Assembly (NCBI GenBank): GCA_938041035.1
Contig: CALHYX010000020.1
Span: 24,776-88,775, forward strand
Direction: 5' to 3'
Origin: an uncultured Acidimicrobiales bacterium
GTDB lineage: Bacteria > Actinomycetota > Acidimicrobiia > Acidimicrobiales > SHLQ01
Length of the DNA stretch: 64,000 nucleotides
Shown here: piece after piece, positions 26,128 through 34,006 of the stretch
Position numbering within the stretch: position 1 is the first letter of the stretch
How the letters are laid out: each line of letters begins with the position of its first letter
Notes under the pieces: generated by a model
Database searches by the model: none
What the model saw: only the letters and a program-made list of their open reading frames with translations
What the model was told of the DNA's origin: nothing
Made by a program: the position numbers and the translations under genes

Positions 26128-27371
26128 CTGCGGGGGATCTCGCTCCAGGGGATGCCGCGGTCGACGCGGATGTCCCGGGGGAGGCCGAGGTCGCGTTCGC
26201 CGACGTTGTTGCGGCCCACCTCGGTGGTTCCACCCCCGATGCTGATGCTGAATCGATTGATCAGCTGGAGCTGGGCCCAGTCCGCGTCGGGGTCGACATC
26301 GACCGTCGCCGCCGGCCCGAGCAGGCGCACGGCCAGGTCGCCGGAGCGCCGCCGGTTCTCGGCCATGAACAGCTTCAACAGCGCACCGCTGAACGGCGGC
26401 TGCTCGCCGCGACGCACCGCCAACATCATCGTCGTGGCCATCCAGCCCGAGATCTTCTGGCGCACCCACGTGTCGACGAGCTCCTGCCGGGCGACGGGGT
26501 CGCCGTCAGACCCGACCCGGCGGGCGATGTCGATCAGGTTCTGGGCGATGTCGTCCCCCGTGCCGCCCCCGATGAACTGCGACTCGGCCGCCATCACGGT
26601 GCGGGTCGGTGCCCAGCCGTCGTCAACCTCGCCGACCACGTTGGCCGCCGGCACCCGCACGTCGCTGAAGAACACCTCGTTGAAATGGCTCGCCCCGTGA
26701 GCCTGCACCAACGGCCGGACCTCGATCCCGGGCGAGGTCATGTCGACCAGGATGAACGTGAGCCCGGCGTGCTTCACGACATCGGGGTCGGTGCGCACCA
26801 CCATGAAGCCCCAGTCCGCCGCCTGGGCCATCGAGTTCCAGACCTTCTGCCCGTTGATGACGAACTCGTCGCCGTCGCGCACCGCCCTGGCCGCCAACCC
26901 GGCGAGGTCCGAACCCGCCCCGGGTTCGCTAAACAGCTGGCACCACGCGTCCTCGCCCGACAACAGTCGGGGTAGGTAGTGCCGTTTCTGCTCTTCCGAG
27001 CCGTGAAATCGCAGGGCGGCGCCGAGCATGGTGATCGTCGAGTCGATGAACCCGGCGGTCACGTCGAATGCGGCCATCTCCTCTTTGAAGATCCGGGCCT
27101 GTTGTGACGTCCCGCCCCGACCGCCGTACTCCTGGGCCCACGAGATGCCGGCGTAGCCGCCCTCGAACATGGTGCGCTGCCAGTCCCGGCAACGCTCGAA
27201 ATACGCCCGCAGCGCCTCGGGGTCGGTGTGATGACGCTGCAGCGACCAGTCGTCCTTTCCCGTGCGCAGCTCGGCGTTGGCTTCGAGCCAGGCTCGAGCC
27301 TCGGCTCGAAAGGCGGCATCCTCGGCCGACTCCTTCGGCGATTCGGTTACTTCTGATGACCGGTCAGACAC
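26124..27371 (-). CDS. Acyl-CoA dehydrogenase family protein
   Basis: 415 residues from the GTG ending at 27371 (VSDRSSEV...); another GTG at 27389 is in frame, but a TACCGT -10 element lies six bases before 27371. Family features: helical N-domain (FRAEARAWLEANAEL), GISWAQEYGGRGGTSQQ, the FAD-binding strand WCQLFSEPGAGSDLAGLAARA, NGQKVWNSMAQAADWGFMVVRTD, and the C-terminal ISIGGGTTEVGRNNVGERDLGLPR. It is an FAD flavoenzyme for alpha-beta dehydrogenation of acyl-CoA, likely in fatty acid or sterol catabolism; chain specificity unknown. Confidence 0.92.
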   Translation of the reverse strand: MSDRSSEVTESPKESAEDAAFRAEARAWLEANAELRTGKDDWSLQRHHTDPEALRAYFERCRDWQRTMFEGGYAGISWAQEYGGRGGTSQQARIFKEEMAAFDVTAGFIDSTITMLGAALRFHGSEEQKRHYLPRLLSGEDAWCQLFSEPGAGSDLAGLAARAVRDGDEFVINGQKVWNSMAQAADWGFMVVRTDPDVVKHAGLTFILVDMTSPGIEVRPLVQAHGASHFNEVFFSDVRVPAANVVGEVDDGWAPTRTVMAAESQFIGGGTGDDIAQNLIDIARRVGSDGDPVARQELVDTWVRQKISGWMATTMMLAVRRGEQPPFSGALLKLFMAENRRRSGDLAVRLLGPAATVDVDPDADWAQLQLINRFSISIGGGTTEVGRNNVGERDLGLPRDIRVDRGIPWSEIPRS

Positions 27372-27377
27372 CGGCTC

Positions 27378-27383
27378 ACGGTA
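27378..27383 (-). promoter_or_regulatory. -10 element TACCGT of a leaderless promoter (acyl-CoA dehydrogenase)
   Basis: TACCGT on the minus strand ends six bases before the GTG at 27371 and supports that start over the GTG at 27389. Confidence 0.5.
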
Positions 27384-27472
27384 GGACACCGACGTCGGGG
27401 CGAGCGAACCAACTCAACGCCGGCAGGGCGGATCGGAGGAGGTAGGACCGGCCGAGCTGCAAGAATGCTCCG

Positions 27473-27997
27473 ATGTCACCGATCGCCGACATCGTGCTCG
27501 CTCATCCCGACGGTACCGCCCAACCGCTCGAGGAGTACCGAGGAAAACCCCTGCTCGTCCACACGCCCCGCTACTTCGGTTGACTGCCGTGTGTTGACTA
27601 CCTCTTGCAGTTGCAGGAGGCCAAGCACCAACTCGACGCCCTCGGCGTTCAGATCATCGGCGTGGCCGCGCGCGAGGACTACCAGGCCCAGAAGCTGCTC
27701 GACGACGGCATCACCTTTCCGTTGTTGATCGACGCGGCCGGAGAGTTGCGCGCCGCCATAGGCTCGGCCTCCCCGCTGAGCGTGGCCAGGCTCCTCGACC
27801 CCCGCGGGGCACTGGCGTACGCAAAATCGATCAGCACGGCCAAGCGCTTCTTCGAAATCACGCCGTCGCAGGCGACTCGCCGACCCGGCACCGCAATCTT
27901 CGACGCCGATCTCGAGCTGGTCTGGCATCACATCGGCGACCGCCTGGGCGACTACAAGCCCCTCGAGGCCGTGCTCGATCAACTCACCCGACTCTGA
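27473..27997 (+). CDS. Selenocysteine-containing redoxin (peroxiredoxin/AhpC-TSA-like, UxxC)
   Basis: 174 residues if the in-frame TGA at 27581-27583 is read as selenocysteine (residue 37). The sequence around it is VHTPRYFG-U-LPCVDYLLQLQ, placing Sec at the first position of a C-x-x-C-type redox motif at the start of the first helix, as in thioredoxin-fold redoxins. A peroxiredoxin-like ALGVQIIGVAAREDYQAQKLL strand-helix unit and ITFPLLIDAAGELRAAIG follow, and near the end comes RPGTAIFDADLELVW. A stop codon at 27443 rules out a longer N-terminus, and the ATG at 27473 is the only start. Coding bias is continuous on both sides of the TGA. A hairpin follows it (see 27601). Likely a thiol-dependent peroxidase or disulfide reductase; substrate unknown. 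Confidence 0.85.
27581..27583 (+). other. In-frame TGA predicted to encode selenocysteine
   Basis: This TGA is the only stop in a 175-codon frame and aligns with the first cysteine of the redoxin C-x-x-C motif; Cys40 is the resolving partner. Confidence 0.82.
27601..27620 (+). promoter_or_regulatory. Candidate bacterial SECIS hairpin
   Basis: CCTCTTGC pairs with GCAGGAGG over eight base pairs (one G-U) around the loop AGTT. The loop begins 25 bases after the TGA and has G as its second base, which agrees with the known bacterial SECIS pattern of a short downstream stem-loop with a guanosine in the first two loop positions. Confidence 0.75.
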
Positions 27998-28013
27998 CCG
28001 ACACCGGCCTCGA

Positions 28014-29030
28014 TCAACCCTTGATCAGGTCGGCGAACTTCGCCAGCGTCTCGGGATCGCGGGCGGACACGTTCAGCATCGTCACCGGGCTGTCCTCCCA
28101 TTTGGCCAACCGTTCCCGGATCCGATCCGGTGGGCCGACCAACGAGATCTCATCGGCGAACTCCTTGGGCACCGCGTCGATCGCTTCGTCGCGTTTGCCC
28201 TGGAGGAACAGGTCCTGGATGTGCAGGGCCTCTTCCTCGAAGCCCATCCGCTGCATCAACTTGGTGTGGTAGTTCTGGCCCTTCGCCCCCATGCCACCGA
28301 TGTAGAACCCCAGCGTCGCCCGCACCGGGTACAACGCCGCGTCGATGTCATCGTCCTCGGTGACGTTCAGCGTGATGTTCACCGGAATCTCGAAGCCGTC
28401 CCGGGCCCCGGCGATCTGGTCGGCGTACACCTCGGGCCGCCACGGCGAGTAGTACAACGGCAGCCAACCGTCGGCGATTTCGGCGGTCTGGGTTACGTTC
28501 TTCGGCCCTTCGGCGCCGATGTAGATCGGGATGTCCTCGCGCAACGGGTGGGTCATGATCTTCAGCGGCTTCCCGAGCCCCGAACTGCCCTCGCCGGTGA
28601 AGGGATGGTTGTAGAACTCGCCCTGAAAATTGAGGTGGGACTCCCGAGCGAAGGCCTCGCGCAGAAGCGCCACGTACTCGCGGGTGCGGGCGAGCGGACG
28701 GTTTGACGGTTGGCCATACCATCCTTCGACCACCTGCGGGCCGGACACGCCGAGTCCCAGGATCAATCGACCGTTCGAAAGATGATCGAGGGTGACCGCG
28801 TGCATCGCTACCGCCGTAGGGGTCCGGGCCGCCATCTGCACGATGCTCGTGCCGAGCGAGATCCGGTCGGTCACCGCGGCGATGTAGGCGAGCGGCGAAA
28901 ACGCGTCCGAGCCCCACGACTCCGACGCCCACACGCAGTCATAGCCGAGCCGCTCCGCTTCGATCGTGAGTTCCTTGATGTTCGGTGGCGGCTGGGCCGC
29001 CCAGTACCCCCAGATCAATCCCAGCTTCAT
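28014..29030 (-). CDS. LLM-class (luciferase-like) F420/flavin-dependent oxidoreductase
   Basis: 338 residues from the ATG ending at 29030, with a GAGGAG site upstream. It is a luciferase-like TIM-barrel protein: WGYWAAQPPPNIKELTIEAERLGYD, ISLGTSIVQMAARTPTAVAMHA, the flavin/F420-site LSNGRLILGLGVSGPQVVEGWYG, and PIYIGAEGPKNVTQTAEIADGW. The tail FYIGGMGAKGQNYHTKL is shared with the enzyme at 31917. Most actinobacterial members use F420. Substrate unknown. It converges on the selenoprotein gene with 16 bases between the stops. Confidence 0.92.
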   Translation of the reverse strand: MKLGLIWGYWAAQPPPNIKELTIEAERLGYDCVWASESWGSDAFSPLAYIAAVTDRISLGTSIVQMAARTPTAVAMHAVTLDHLSNGRLILGLGVSGPQVVEGWYGQPSNRPLARTREYVALLREAFARESHLNFQGEFYNHPFTGEGSSGLGKPLKIMTHPLREDIPIYIGAEGPKNVTQTAEIADGWLPLYYSPWRPEVYADQIAGARDGFEIPVNITLNVTEDDDIDAALYPVRATLGFYIGGMGAKGQNYHTKLMQRMGFEEEALHIQDLFLQGKRDEAIDAVPKEFADEISLVGPPDRIRERLAKWEDSPVTMLNVSARDPETLAKFADLIKG

Positions 29031-29200
29031 GACGTGACTCCTCGGGGTCGACGGCTCCGGCCCCTCTGTCTTATGTGGTCGCCCGAGAACACCGCAAAAT
29101 GCTCCGGGCGGTGTGGGGATGTGTGCCGCCGCGCACGGTCGCCACGAGGCGGTCGTCGTAGCGTCGGACGCGACGTATCCCCCACGGACTCGAGTCGACC

Positions 29201-30337
29201 ATGCGGTTCCTCCTGCTGAGCATCCTGGTGATCCTCGGGGCAACGGCCACCACCGTGACCACGGTCGAATCCGCCGAGGCCCAAAACGCCCTCGACCTGT
29301 ACATCGTTCACCGCGGCGGAACCGACGCCAACGGTGGCACGACGTTCGCCGACGGGATCCGCACCCTGAGGCGAGCCGAGCAGATCCTGCACCAGACGAA
29401 CCCTCGCGGCCCGGTGAACATCTGGGTCCAGGGTGGCACCTACCACTGTCGGGGCATGAACGGTGAGCCCTGGGACTTCTTCAACGGCTCGCGGGTCACG
29501 ATCACCTCGCTCGACCAGACCATCCCGTCGCCGGCGTCGACGTCACGCGACGACGAACGCCGTCCGGTGTTTGTCGGCCAGCTGGCCGACGGCACGCCGT
29601 GCCCCGACCGGTCGGGGACCTTCCTGCGCATGGAGCATCCGAAGGTGGCGACCAACCTGACGGTCTCCAACCTGCGCTTCGAGTACTACAAGGCGGCCTT
29701 CCAGATCTCCGGAGTCAACGGCTACACCCGCGTGCAGCAGGGCAACGTTTTTGCGAACAACGTCTTCTGGCGCATCGGCGACCTGTACTTCCCCGACGCT
29801 GGGGCGGGGAAAGGCGTGTTCCAACTCGACCACACGAACGGCACGATGATCCGGGACAACTTCTTCTGGCACATCCGCAACGCCGGCCGCGACGCAGCAC
29901 TGGTCCACGCCGCCTACCTGACGAGACGGGCGTCGTGGACGACGTTCGACAACAACGTCGTCGGTGGGCTGTCGGGCATCGCGGTGAAGATCTCGCACTT
30001 CTCGAACTACAACCGCTTCTCGAACAACGACTTCATGTACGCACCGGCGGCCATAATCGACCGGTTCTGCGGCTCGCGCGAGAACCCGGACGAAGACGGC
30101 TGCAACGGGGGAATCACCCAGTGCCCGTCGTGGGGCAACGTGGTGGAGGCGAACAACACCTTCACCCACCTGGAGTTCGACTGGGATGTGGGCGTCTACT
30201 CGTTCGATCCCGAGTCGCAGCCCTCGGAGTGCACCCTGGCGGGCCCGCGCAACGACGTTCGGATGCAGTGCCTGCGGCGGATGGGGGCCGACACCATCCT
30301 GCGCGGAACCGGGGTCGGCAGTTGCCGAGACCTGTAG
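29201..30337 (+). CDS. Secreted right-handed beta-helix-like protein of unknown function
   Basis: 378 residues with a clear signal peptide (MRFLLLSILVILGATATTVT, cleavage near AEAQ). The mature protein starts YIVHRGGTDANGGTTFADGIRTLRRAEQIL, a layout typical of parallel beta-helix proteins, and continues with NVFANNVFW, GTMIRDNFFWHI, DNNVVGGLSGIAVKIS, FSNNDFMYAP and VVEANNTFTH, repeated short N-x-F/I-type strands of pectate-lyase-like coils. Four or more cysteines cluster in the C-terminal 100 residues, suggesting disulfides outside the cell. A polysaccharide-lyase or glycan-binding role is conceivable but not shown. Confidence 0.78.
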   Translation: MRFLLLSILVILGATATTVTTVESAEAQNALDLYIVHRGGTDANGGTTFADGIRTLRRAEQILHQTNPRGPVNIWVQGGTYHCRGMNGEPWDFFNGSRVTITSLDQTIPSPASTSRDDERRPVFVGQLADGTPCPDRSGTFLRMEHPKVATNLTVSNLRFEYYKAAFQISGVNGYTRVQQGNVFANNVFWRIGDLYFPDAGAGKGVFQLDHTNGTMIRDNFFWHIRNAGRDAALVHAAYLTRRASWTTFDNNVVGGLSGIAVKISHFSNYNRFSNNDFMYAPAAIIDRFCGSRENPDEDGCNGGITQCPSWGNVVEANNTFTHLEFDWDVGVYSFDPESQPSECTLAGPRNDVRMQCLRRMGADTILRGTGVGSCRDL

Positions 30338-30358
30338 GGCAGGTTCCCTCGGCGTCCG

Positions 30359-30364
30359 TAGGCT
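30359..30364 (+). promoter_or_regulatory. -10 element TAGGCT of a leaderless promoter (methyltransferase)
   Basis: TAGGCT ends seven bases before the ATG at 30372. Confidence 0.5.
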
Positions 30365-30371
30365 CCTGGCC

Positions 30372-30995
30372 ATGGTCGAAAAGAGCCTTTGGACAGAACT
30401 CACGGAGAACAACCCGGACCATTCCACGTGGTACATCCAGCGGTTCAAGGACATGGCCGCCGAGGGCCGGGACCTCCACGGCGAGGCGCGGTTCATCGAC
30501 GCCATGGCCGCACGCGCGAGCCGCATCCTCGACGCGGGTTGCGGACCCGGTCGCGTCGGCGGGCGTCTGGCCGAACTGGGCCACACCGTGGTGGGCGTTG
30601 ACATCGACCCCGTGCTGATCGAGTCGGCCACCGAACAACACCCGGGCGCGACGTGGGTGATCGGCGACCTCGCCGAAACCGACGCCGAGTCCCTGGGGGT
30701 GGACGACGCCGAGTTCGAGGGCTTTGACATCATCGTTTCGGCCGGGAACGTGATGACCTTCTTGGCGCCCACCACCCGGCGGATGGTGTTGGCCAACCTG
30801 CACTCCCTGCTCGCCACCGACGGACGGCTGGTCGTGGGCTTCGGCACCGAACGCGAACTGCCGTTGGCCGACTTCTTTGCCCACGTCGAGGCCGCCGGCC
30901 TGGTCGTCGAACTCGACCTGGCGACATGGGACCTCCGGCCCCGTACCGCCGACAGCGACTTCATCGTCGCCGTACTCCGCCGATCGGGTCGGTAG
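30372..30995 (+). CDS. Class I SAM-dependent methyltransferase
   Basis: 207 residues from the ATG at 30372; the frame is open upstream but overlaps the beta-helix gene. The SAM motif RILDAGCGPGRVGGRLAELGH sits near residue 50, followed by VVGVDIDPVLIESA, the acidic WVIGDLAE turn, FDIIVSAGNVMTFLAP and LLATDGRLVVGFG. The C-terminal LDLATWDLRPRT and DFIVAVLRR end a compact core without extra domains. Substrate unknown. DUF3097 follows after ten bases and may be co-transcribed. Confidence 0.88.
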   Translation: MVEKSLWTELTENNPDHSTWYIQRFKDMAAEGRDLHGEARFIDAMAARASRILDAGCGPGRVGGRLAELGHTVVGVDIDPVLIESATEQHPGATWVIGDLAETDAESLGVDDAEFEGFDIIVSAGNVMTFLAPTTRRMVLANLHSLLATDGRLVVGFGTERELPLADFFAHVEAAGLVVELDLATWDLRPRTADSDFIVAVLRRSGR

Positions 30996-30998
30996 CCT
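30993..30998 (+). promoter_or_regulatory. -10 element TAGCCT overlapping the preceding stop codon (DUF3097)
   Basis: TAGCCT ends seven bases before the ATG at 31006; its first three bases are the TAG stop of the upstream methyltransferase. Confidence 0.5.
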
Positions 30999-31005
30999 TT
31001 CGTCC

Positions 31006-31836
31006 ATGCGCGACGACGGCATCCTCTCCGGTCCCTTCGACGTCGACCAGGCGCCCCGCCGCGGCCCCACCTATACGCCGGTGGCCGCCCGCCAGGGTCT
31101 CGTCGTCGAACACACCGGCTCCGGGGTCACGGGCGCGATCGTGCGGTTCGCCCCGCCGATGGTCGTGTTGCGCGACCGTCACGGACGCGACAACTCGTTC
31201 CGCATTCTCGATGGGGCCTTCGCCATCGACGGCAAGCCGGTGGCCCTGCGCCCGCCGAAGCACACGCCGGCCCCGGCCGAGGTGAACCTCACCGCCTCGG
31301 GTTCGATCGCGGTTGGCGACATGCCCGCCCGCATGGCCCGCGCCAGCCGCATCTACGTGGAAGGTATCCACGACGCCGAGCTGGTCGAGAAGGTGTGGGG
31401 CGACGATCTGCGGGTCGAAGGCGTCGTGGTCGAGTCCATGGACGGCGCCGACGAGATGGACTACCTCGTGCGCACCTTTGGCCCCCGGCCGCGCCGTCGG
31501 CTCGGGATTCTGCTCGACCACCTGGTCGATGGATCCAAGGAATCCCGCCTGGCCGCCACCGTCGACCACCCCGATGTGTTGATCACCGGGCACCCGTTCG
31601 TCGACGTCTGGCAGGCGATCAAACCCGCGGTTGCCGGCCTCGATTCGTGGCCCGACGTGCCGATGGGTCAGCCCTGGAAGGAGGGCGTGCTCGCCGCCAT
31701 CGGGTTCGACGGGCCGTCGGGAGCCTTCTGGAAGAAGCTCCTGGGCCGGGTGAACACCTGGACCGACCTCGAACCCGCCATGGTCGGCGCGGTCGAACAA
31801 CTCATCGATTTCGTCGCCCCACCCGAGGATCACTAG
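31006..31836 (+). CDS. DUF3097 family protein
   Basis: 276 residues from the ATG at 31006. The sequence fits the actinobacterial DUF3097 family: PVAARQGLVVEHTGSGVTGAIVRF and VVLRDRHGRDNSFRI at the N-terminus and the middle ASRIYVEGIHDAELVEKVWG. The EGIHDAEL and LLDHLVDGSKESRLA segments resemble the acidic motifs of TOPRIM domains (E then D-x-x-x-D), which would suggest nucleic-acid processing; this is inference from motif spacing. No biochemical role is established that I can name. Confidence 0.85.
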   Translation: MRDDGILSGPFDVDQAPRRGPTYTPVAARQGLVVEHTGSGVTGAIVRFAPPMVVLRDRHGRDNSFRILDGAFAIDGKPVALRPPKHTPAPAEVNLTASGSIAVGDMPARMARASRIYVEGIHDAELVEKVWGDDLRVEGVVVESMDGADEMDYLVRTFGPRPRRRLGILLDHLVDGSKESRLAATVDHPDVLITGHPFVDVWQAIKPAVAGLDSWPDVPMGQPWKEGVLAAIGFDGPSGAFWKKLLGRVNTWTDLEPAMVGAVEQLIDFVAPPEDH

Positions 31837-31916
31837 CCCGCCATCGATCCGACCGCACGGACAGCCCCCGGCGGACAACATTGCCGCCCACCCGTTCCCT
31901 CGCGTAGACAAGGCCC

Positions 31917-32948
31917 ATGAAGATCGCAACGTTCGTCAACTACGCCGACGACCCGATAGAGGTCGCCAAATACATCCAGAACCTGGAGGCGGCCGGCGTC
32001 GACATGGCCTGGGTCCCCGAGGCCTACGGCTTCGACGGGGTCAGCCTGCTGGGCTACCTGGCCGCCAAGACCGAGCGCATCACGCTCGGGTCGGCAATCC
32101 TCAACGTGTTCAGCCGGACCCCGGCGGCCATGGCCCAGAGTGCCGCCGGCCTCGACGCGCTGAGCGGCGGACGCTTCGAACTCGGCCTCGGCGCCTCCGG
32201 GCCGCAGGTGATCGAAGGCTTCCACGGCATGCCGTACCGCATGCCGCTCACCCGGGTGCGCGAAACCATCGAGATCTGCCGCATGGCCTGGCGCCGAGAG
32301 AAGCTCGAGTACGAGGGCAAGGTCTTCACCCTGCCCCTTCCGTCGGACCAGGGCAGCGGCCTGGGGAAGCCCCTCAAGATCATCAACCACATGGTGCGAC
32401 CCGACATCCCGGTGCACGTCGCCGGCCTCGGCCCCAAGAGCGTCGAGATGACCGCCGAACTGTGTGACGGCTGGCTGCCCTTCATGTTCATCCCCGAGCG
32501 TTACGACAGCGTGTGGGGCGACGACCTCGACCGTGGTCGGGCCAAGCGCGACGAGTCGCTCGGCCAGCTCGAGATCGCCGCCGGCGGTCTGCTCTCGATC
32601 GGCGACGGTGCCGAGAAGTATCGGGATCTCGCCCGCGGTACCGCGGCGCTCTACGTGGGCGGCATGGGTGCTCGGGGCAAGAACTTCTACAACGAGCTCG
32701 CCTGTAAGTACGGCTTCGAGGGCGAGGCCAAGACCATCCAGGACCTGTACCTCGACGGCAAGAAGGACGAAGCCGCCGCGGCGATCCCCGACGCCATGTT
32801 GGAAGGACCGTCGCTGTGCGGCGACGAGGGCTACATCAAGGAGAAGGTGGCGGCGTTCGCCGAAGCCGGCGTCACGACGCTGAACGTCACCCCGATCGGC
32901 GGCGATCCCGTCGAGCAGCTGGCCAAACTCCGCGAGATAATCGGGTAG
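31917..32948 (+). CDS. LLM-class F420/flavin-dependent oxidoreductase, paralogue of 28014-29030
   Basis: 343 residues. TIM-barrel luciferase-like enzyme: DPIEVAKYIQNLEAAGVDMAW, ITLGSAILNVFSRTPAAMAQ, LSGGRFELGLGASGPQVIEGFHG and PVHVAGLGPKSVEMTAELCDGW. It shares the SGPQV[I/V]EG motif and the YVGGMGARGKNFYNELACKYGFE tail with the enzyme at 28014, so the two are paralogues. A weaker -10-like TAGACA lies six bases before the ATG. It precedes the 2-oxo acid dehydrogenase operon by 17 bases and may be transcribed with it. Confidence 0.92.
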   Translation: MKIATFVNYADDPIEVAKYIQNLEAAGVDMAWVPEAYGFDGVSLLGYLAAKTERITLGSAILNVFSRTPAAMAQSAAGLDALSGGRFELGLGASGPQVIEGFHGMPYRMPLTRVRETIEICRMAWRREKLEYEGKVFTLPLPSDQGSGLGKPLKIINHMVRPDIPVHVAGLGPKSVEMTAELCDGWLPFMFIPERYDSVWGDDLDRGRAKRDESLGQLEIAAGGLLSIGDGAEKYRDLARGTAALYVGGMGARGKNFYNELACKYGFEGEAKTIQDLYLDGKKDEAAAAIPDAMLEGPSLCGDEGYIKEKVAAFAEAGVTTLNVTPIGGDPVEQLAKLREIIG

Positions 32949-32965
32949 CGAGCGCCTGGGGGACC

Positions 32966-34006
32966 ATGACCACAACCGATTCGAGGTCCCGAAACAGCCC
33001 ACGGGAACTGGCCGACGCCGAGCTCCAGGACATACTGGGCGACATGATCCAGGCCCGCGTGGCCTCGGACCGGGCGTTCGCCCTGCAACGGCAGGGCCGA
33101 GCGGGCACCAACGCCCAGGTCGACGGCAGTGAAGCGATCGTGGTCGGAGCCGCCTACGCGCTCGACCCGGCCACCGACTGGGTGGTGCCGCAATACCGAG
33201 AGCTGGTCGGGTTACAGCGGTTCGGCTCCGAGGTGCTCGACCGCTACGTCATGTACATCAAGGGCCACCCCAACGGCGGCTTCCACCCCGAGGGCACCAA
33301 CGTTCTCCCGCCGCAGATCTCGCTCGCCACCCAGATCCCCAAGGCCGTCGGGATGGCCTGGGGGAAGAAGCTGCAGAACGAACCCGGCTGCGTGCTCACG
33401 TTCTTTGGCGACGGGTCGACCTCGGAGGGCGACTTTTACGAGGCCGGTAATCTCGCCGGGGTGCTCGACGCGCCCGTGATCCTGTTCTGCGTGAACAACC
33501 AGTGGGCCATCTCGACCCCGAACCACGAGCAGACCCGAGCGTCGTCGTTCGCTAGCAAAGCCGAAGCGTTCGGCATACCGGGCGTGCGCATCGACGGCAC
33601 GGACCCGGTGGCGGTGTTTCACGCCGTGGCCGACGCTCGTGAACGGGCGGTGTCGGGCGCAGGGCCGACCTTGATCGAAGGGGTCACCTACCGACTGGCC
33701 CCTCACACCACGGCCGATGATCCGACCCGCTACGTCCCGGCCGACGATCTGGCCAAAGCGCGCGAGCGCGACCCGCTGGTCACCTTCCGGGCGATGCTCG
33801 TCGAAGCCGGACTGTGGGATGACGAGCGCCAACGCGAGGCCGAGGCCGCGGCCGATGAACGGGTCGAGGCGGCCGTGCGTCGAGCTGACGAAACCCCGCT
33901 GGCCCCCGACCACGGCTTCACGAACGTGTTCGCCGAACCGACCCCGCGCATGGTGCGCCAGCGGGCCGAGATGCGTCGCCACCTCGGGCTGGAGGATCCA
34001 CGGTGA
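32966..34006 (+). CDS. 2-Oxo acid dehydrogenase E1 component, alpha subunit
   Basis: 346 residues from the ATG at 32966; the frame extends upstream but only as overlap with the previous gene. It is a thiamine-diphosphate enzyme: the cofactor motif runs from FFGDGSTSEGDFYEAGNLAG to CVNNQW. Other hallmarks are YRELVGLQRFG, the phosphorylation-loop-like APHTTADDPTRYV and the IPKAVGMAWGKKL helix. With E1 beta it decarboxylates a 2-oxo acid and acylates the E2 lipoyl group. Pyruvate versus branched-chain specificity cannot be settled; the DDPTRY loop leans to branched-chain. Confidence 0.92.
   Translation: MTTTDSRSRNSPRELADAELQDILGDMIQARVASDRAFALQRQGRAGTNAQVDGSEAIVVGAAYALDPATDWVVPQYRELVGLQRFGSEVLDRYVMYIKGHPNGGFHPEGTNVLPPQISLATQIPKAVGMAWGKKLQNEPGCVLTFFGDGSTSEGDFYEAGNLAGVLDAPVILFCVNNQWAISTPNHEQTRASSFASKAEAFGIPGVRIDGTDPVAVFHAVADARERAVSGAGPTLIEGVTYRLAPHTTADDPTRYVPADDLAKARERDPLVTFRAMLVEAGLWDDERQREAEAAADERVEAAVRRADETPLAPDHGFTNVFAEPTPRMVRQRAEMRRHLGLEDPR

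Noticed and set aside
27605..27997. A free-standing 130-residue gene starting at TTG 27605, or a pseudogene broken by the TGA
   Set aside because: The upstream 36 codons are in frame, have an ATG and normal coding bias, and complete the redoxin fold; the stop sits precisely at a redox cysteine position and is followed by a hairpin, which random decay would not produce.
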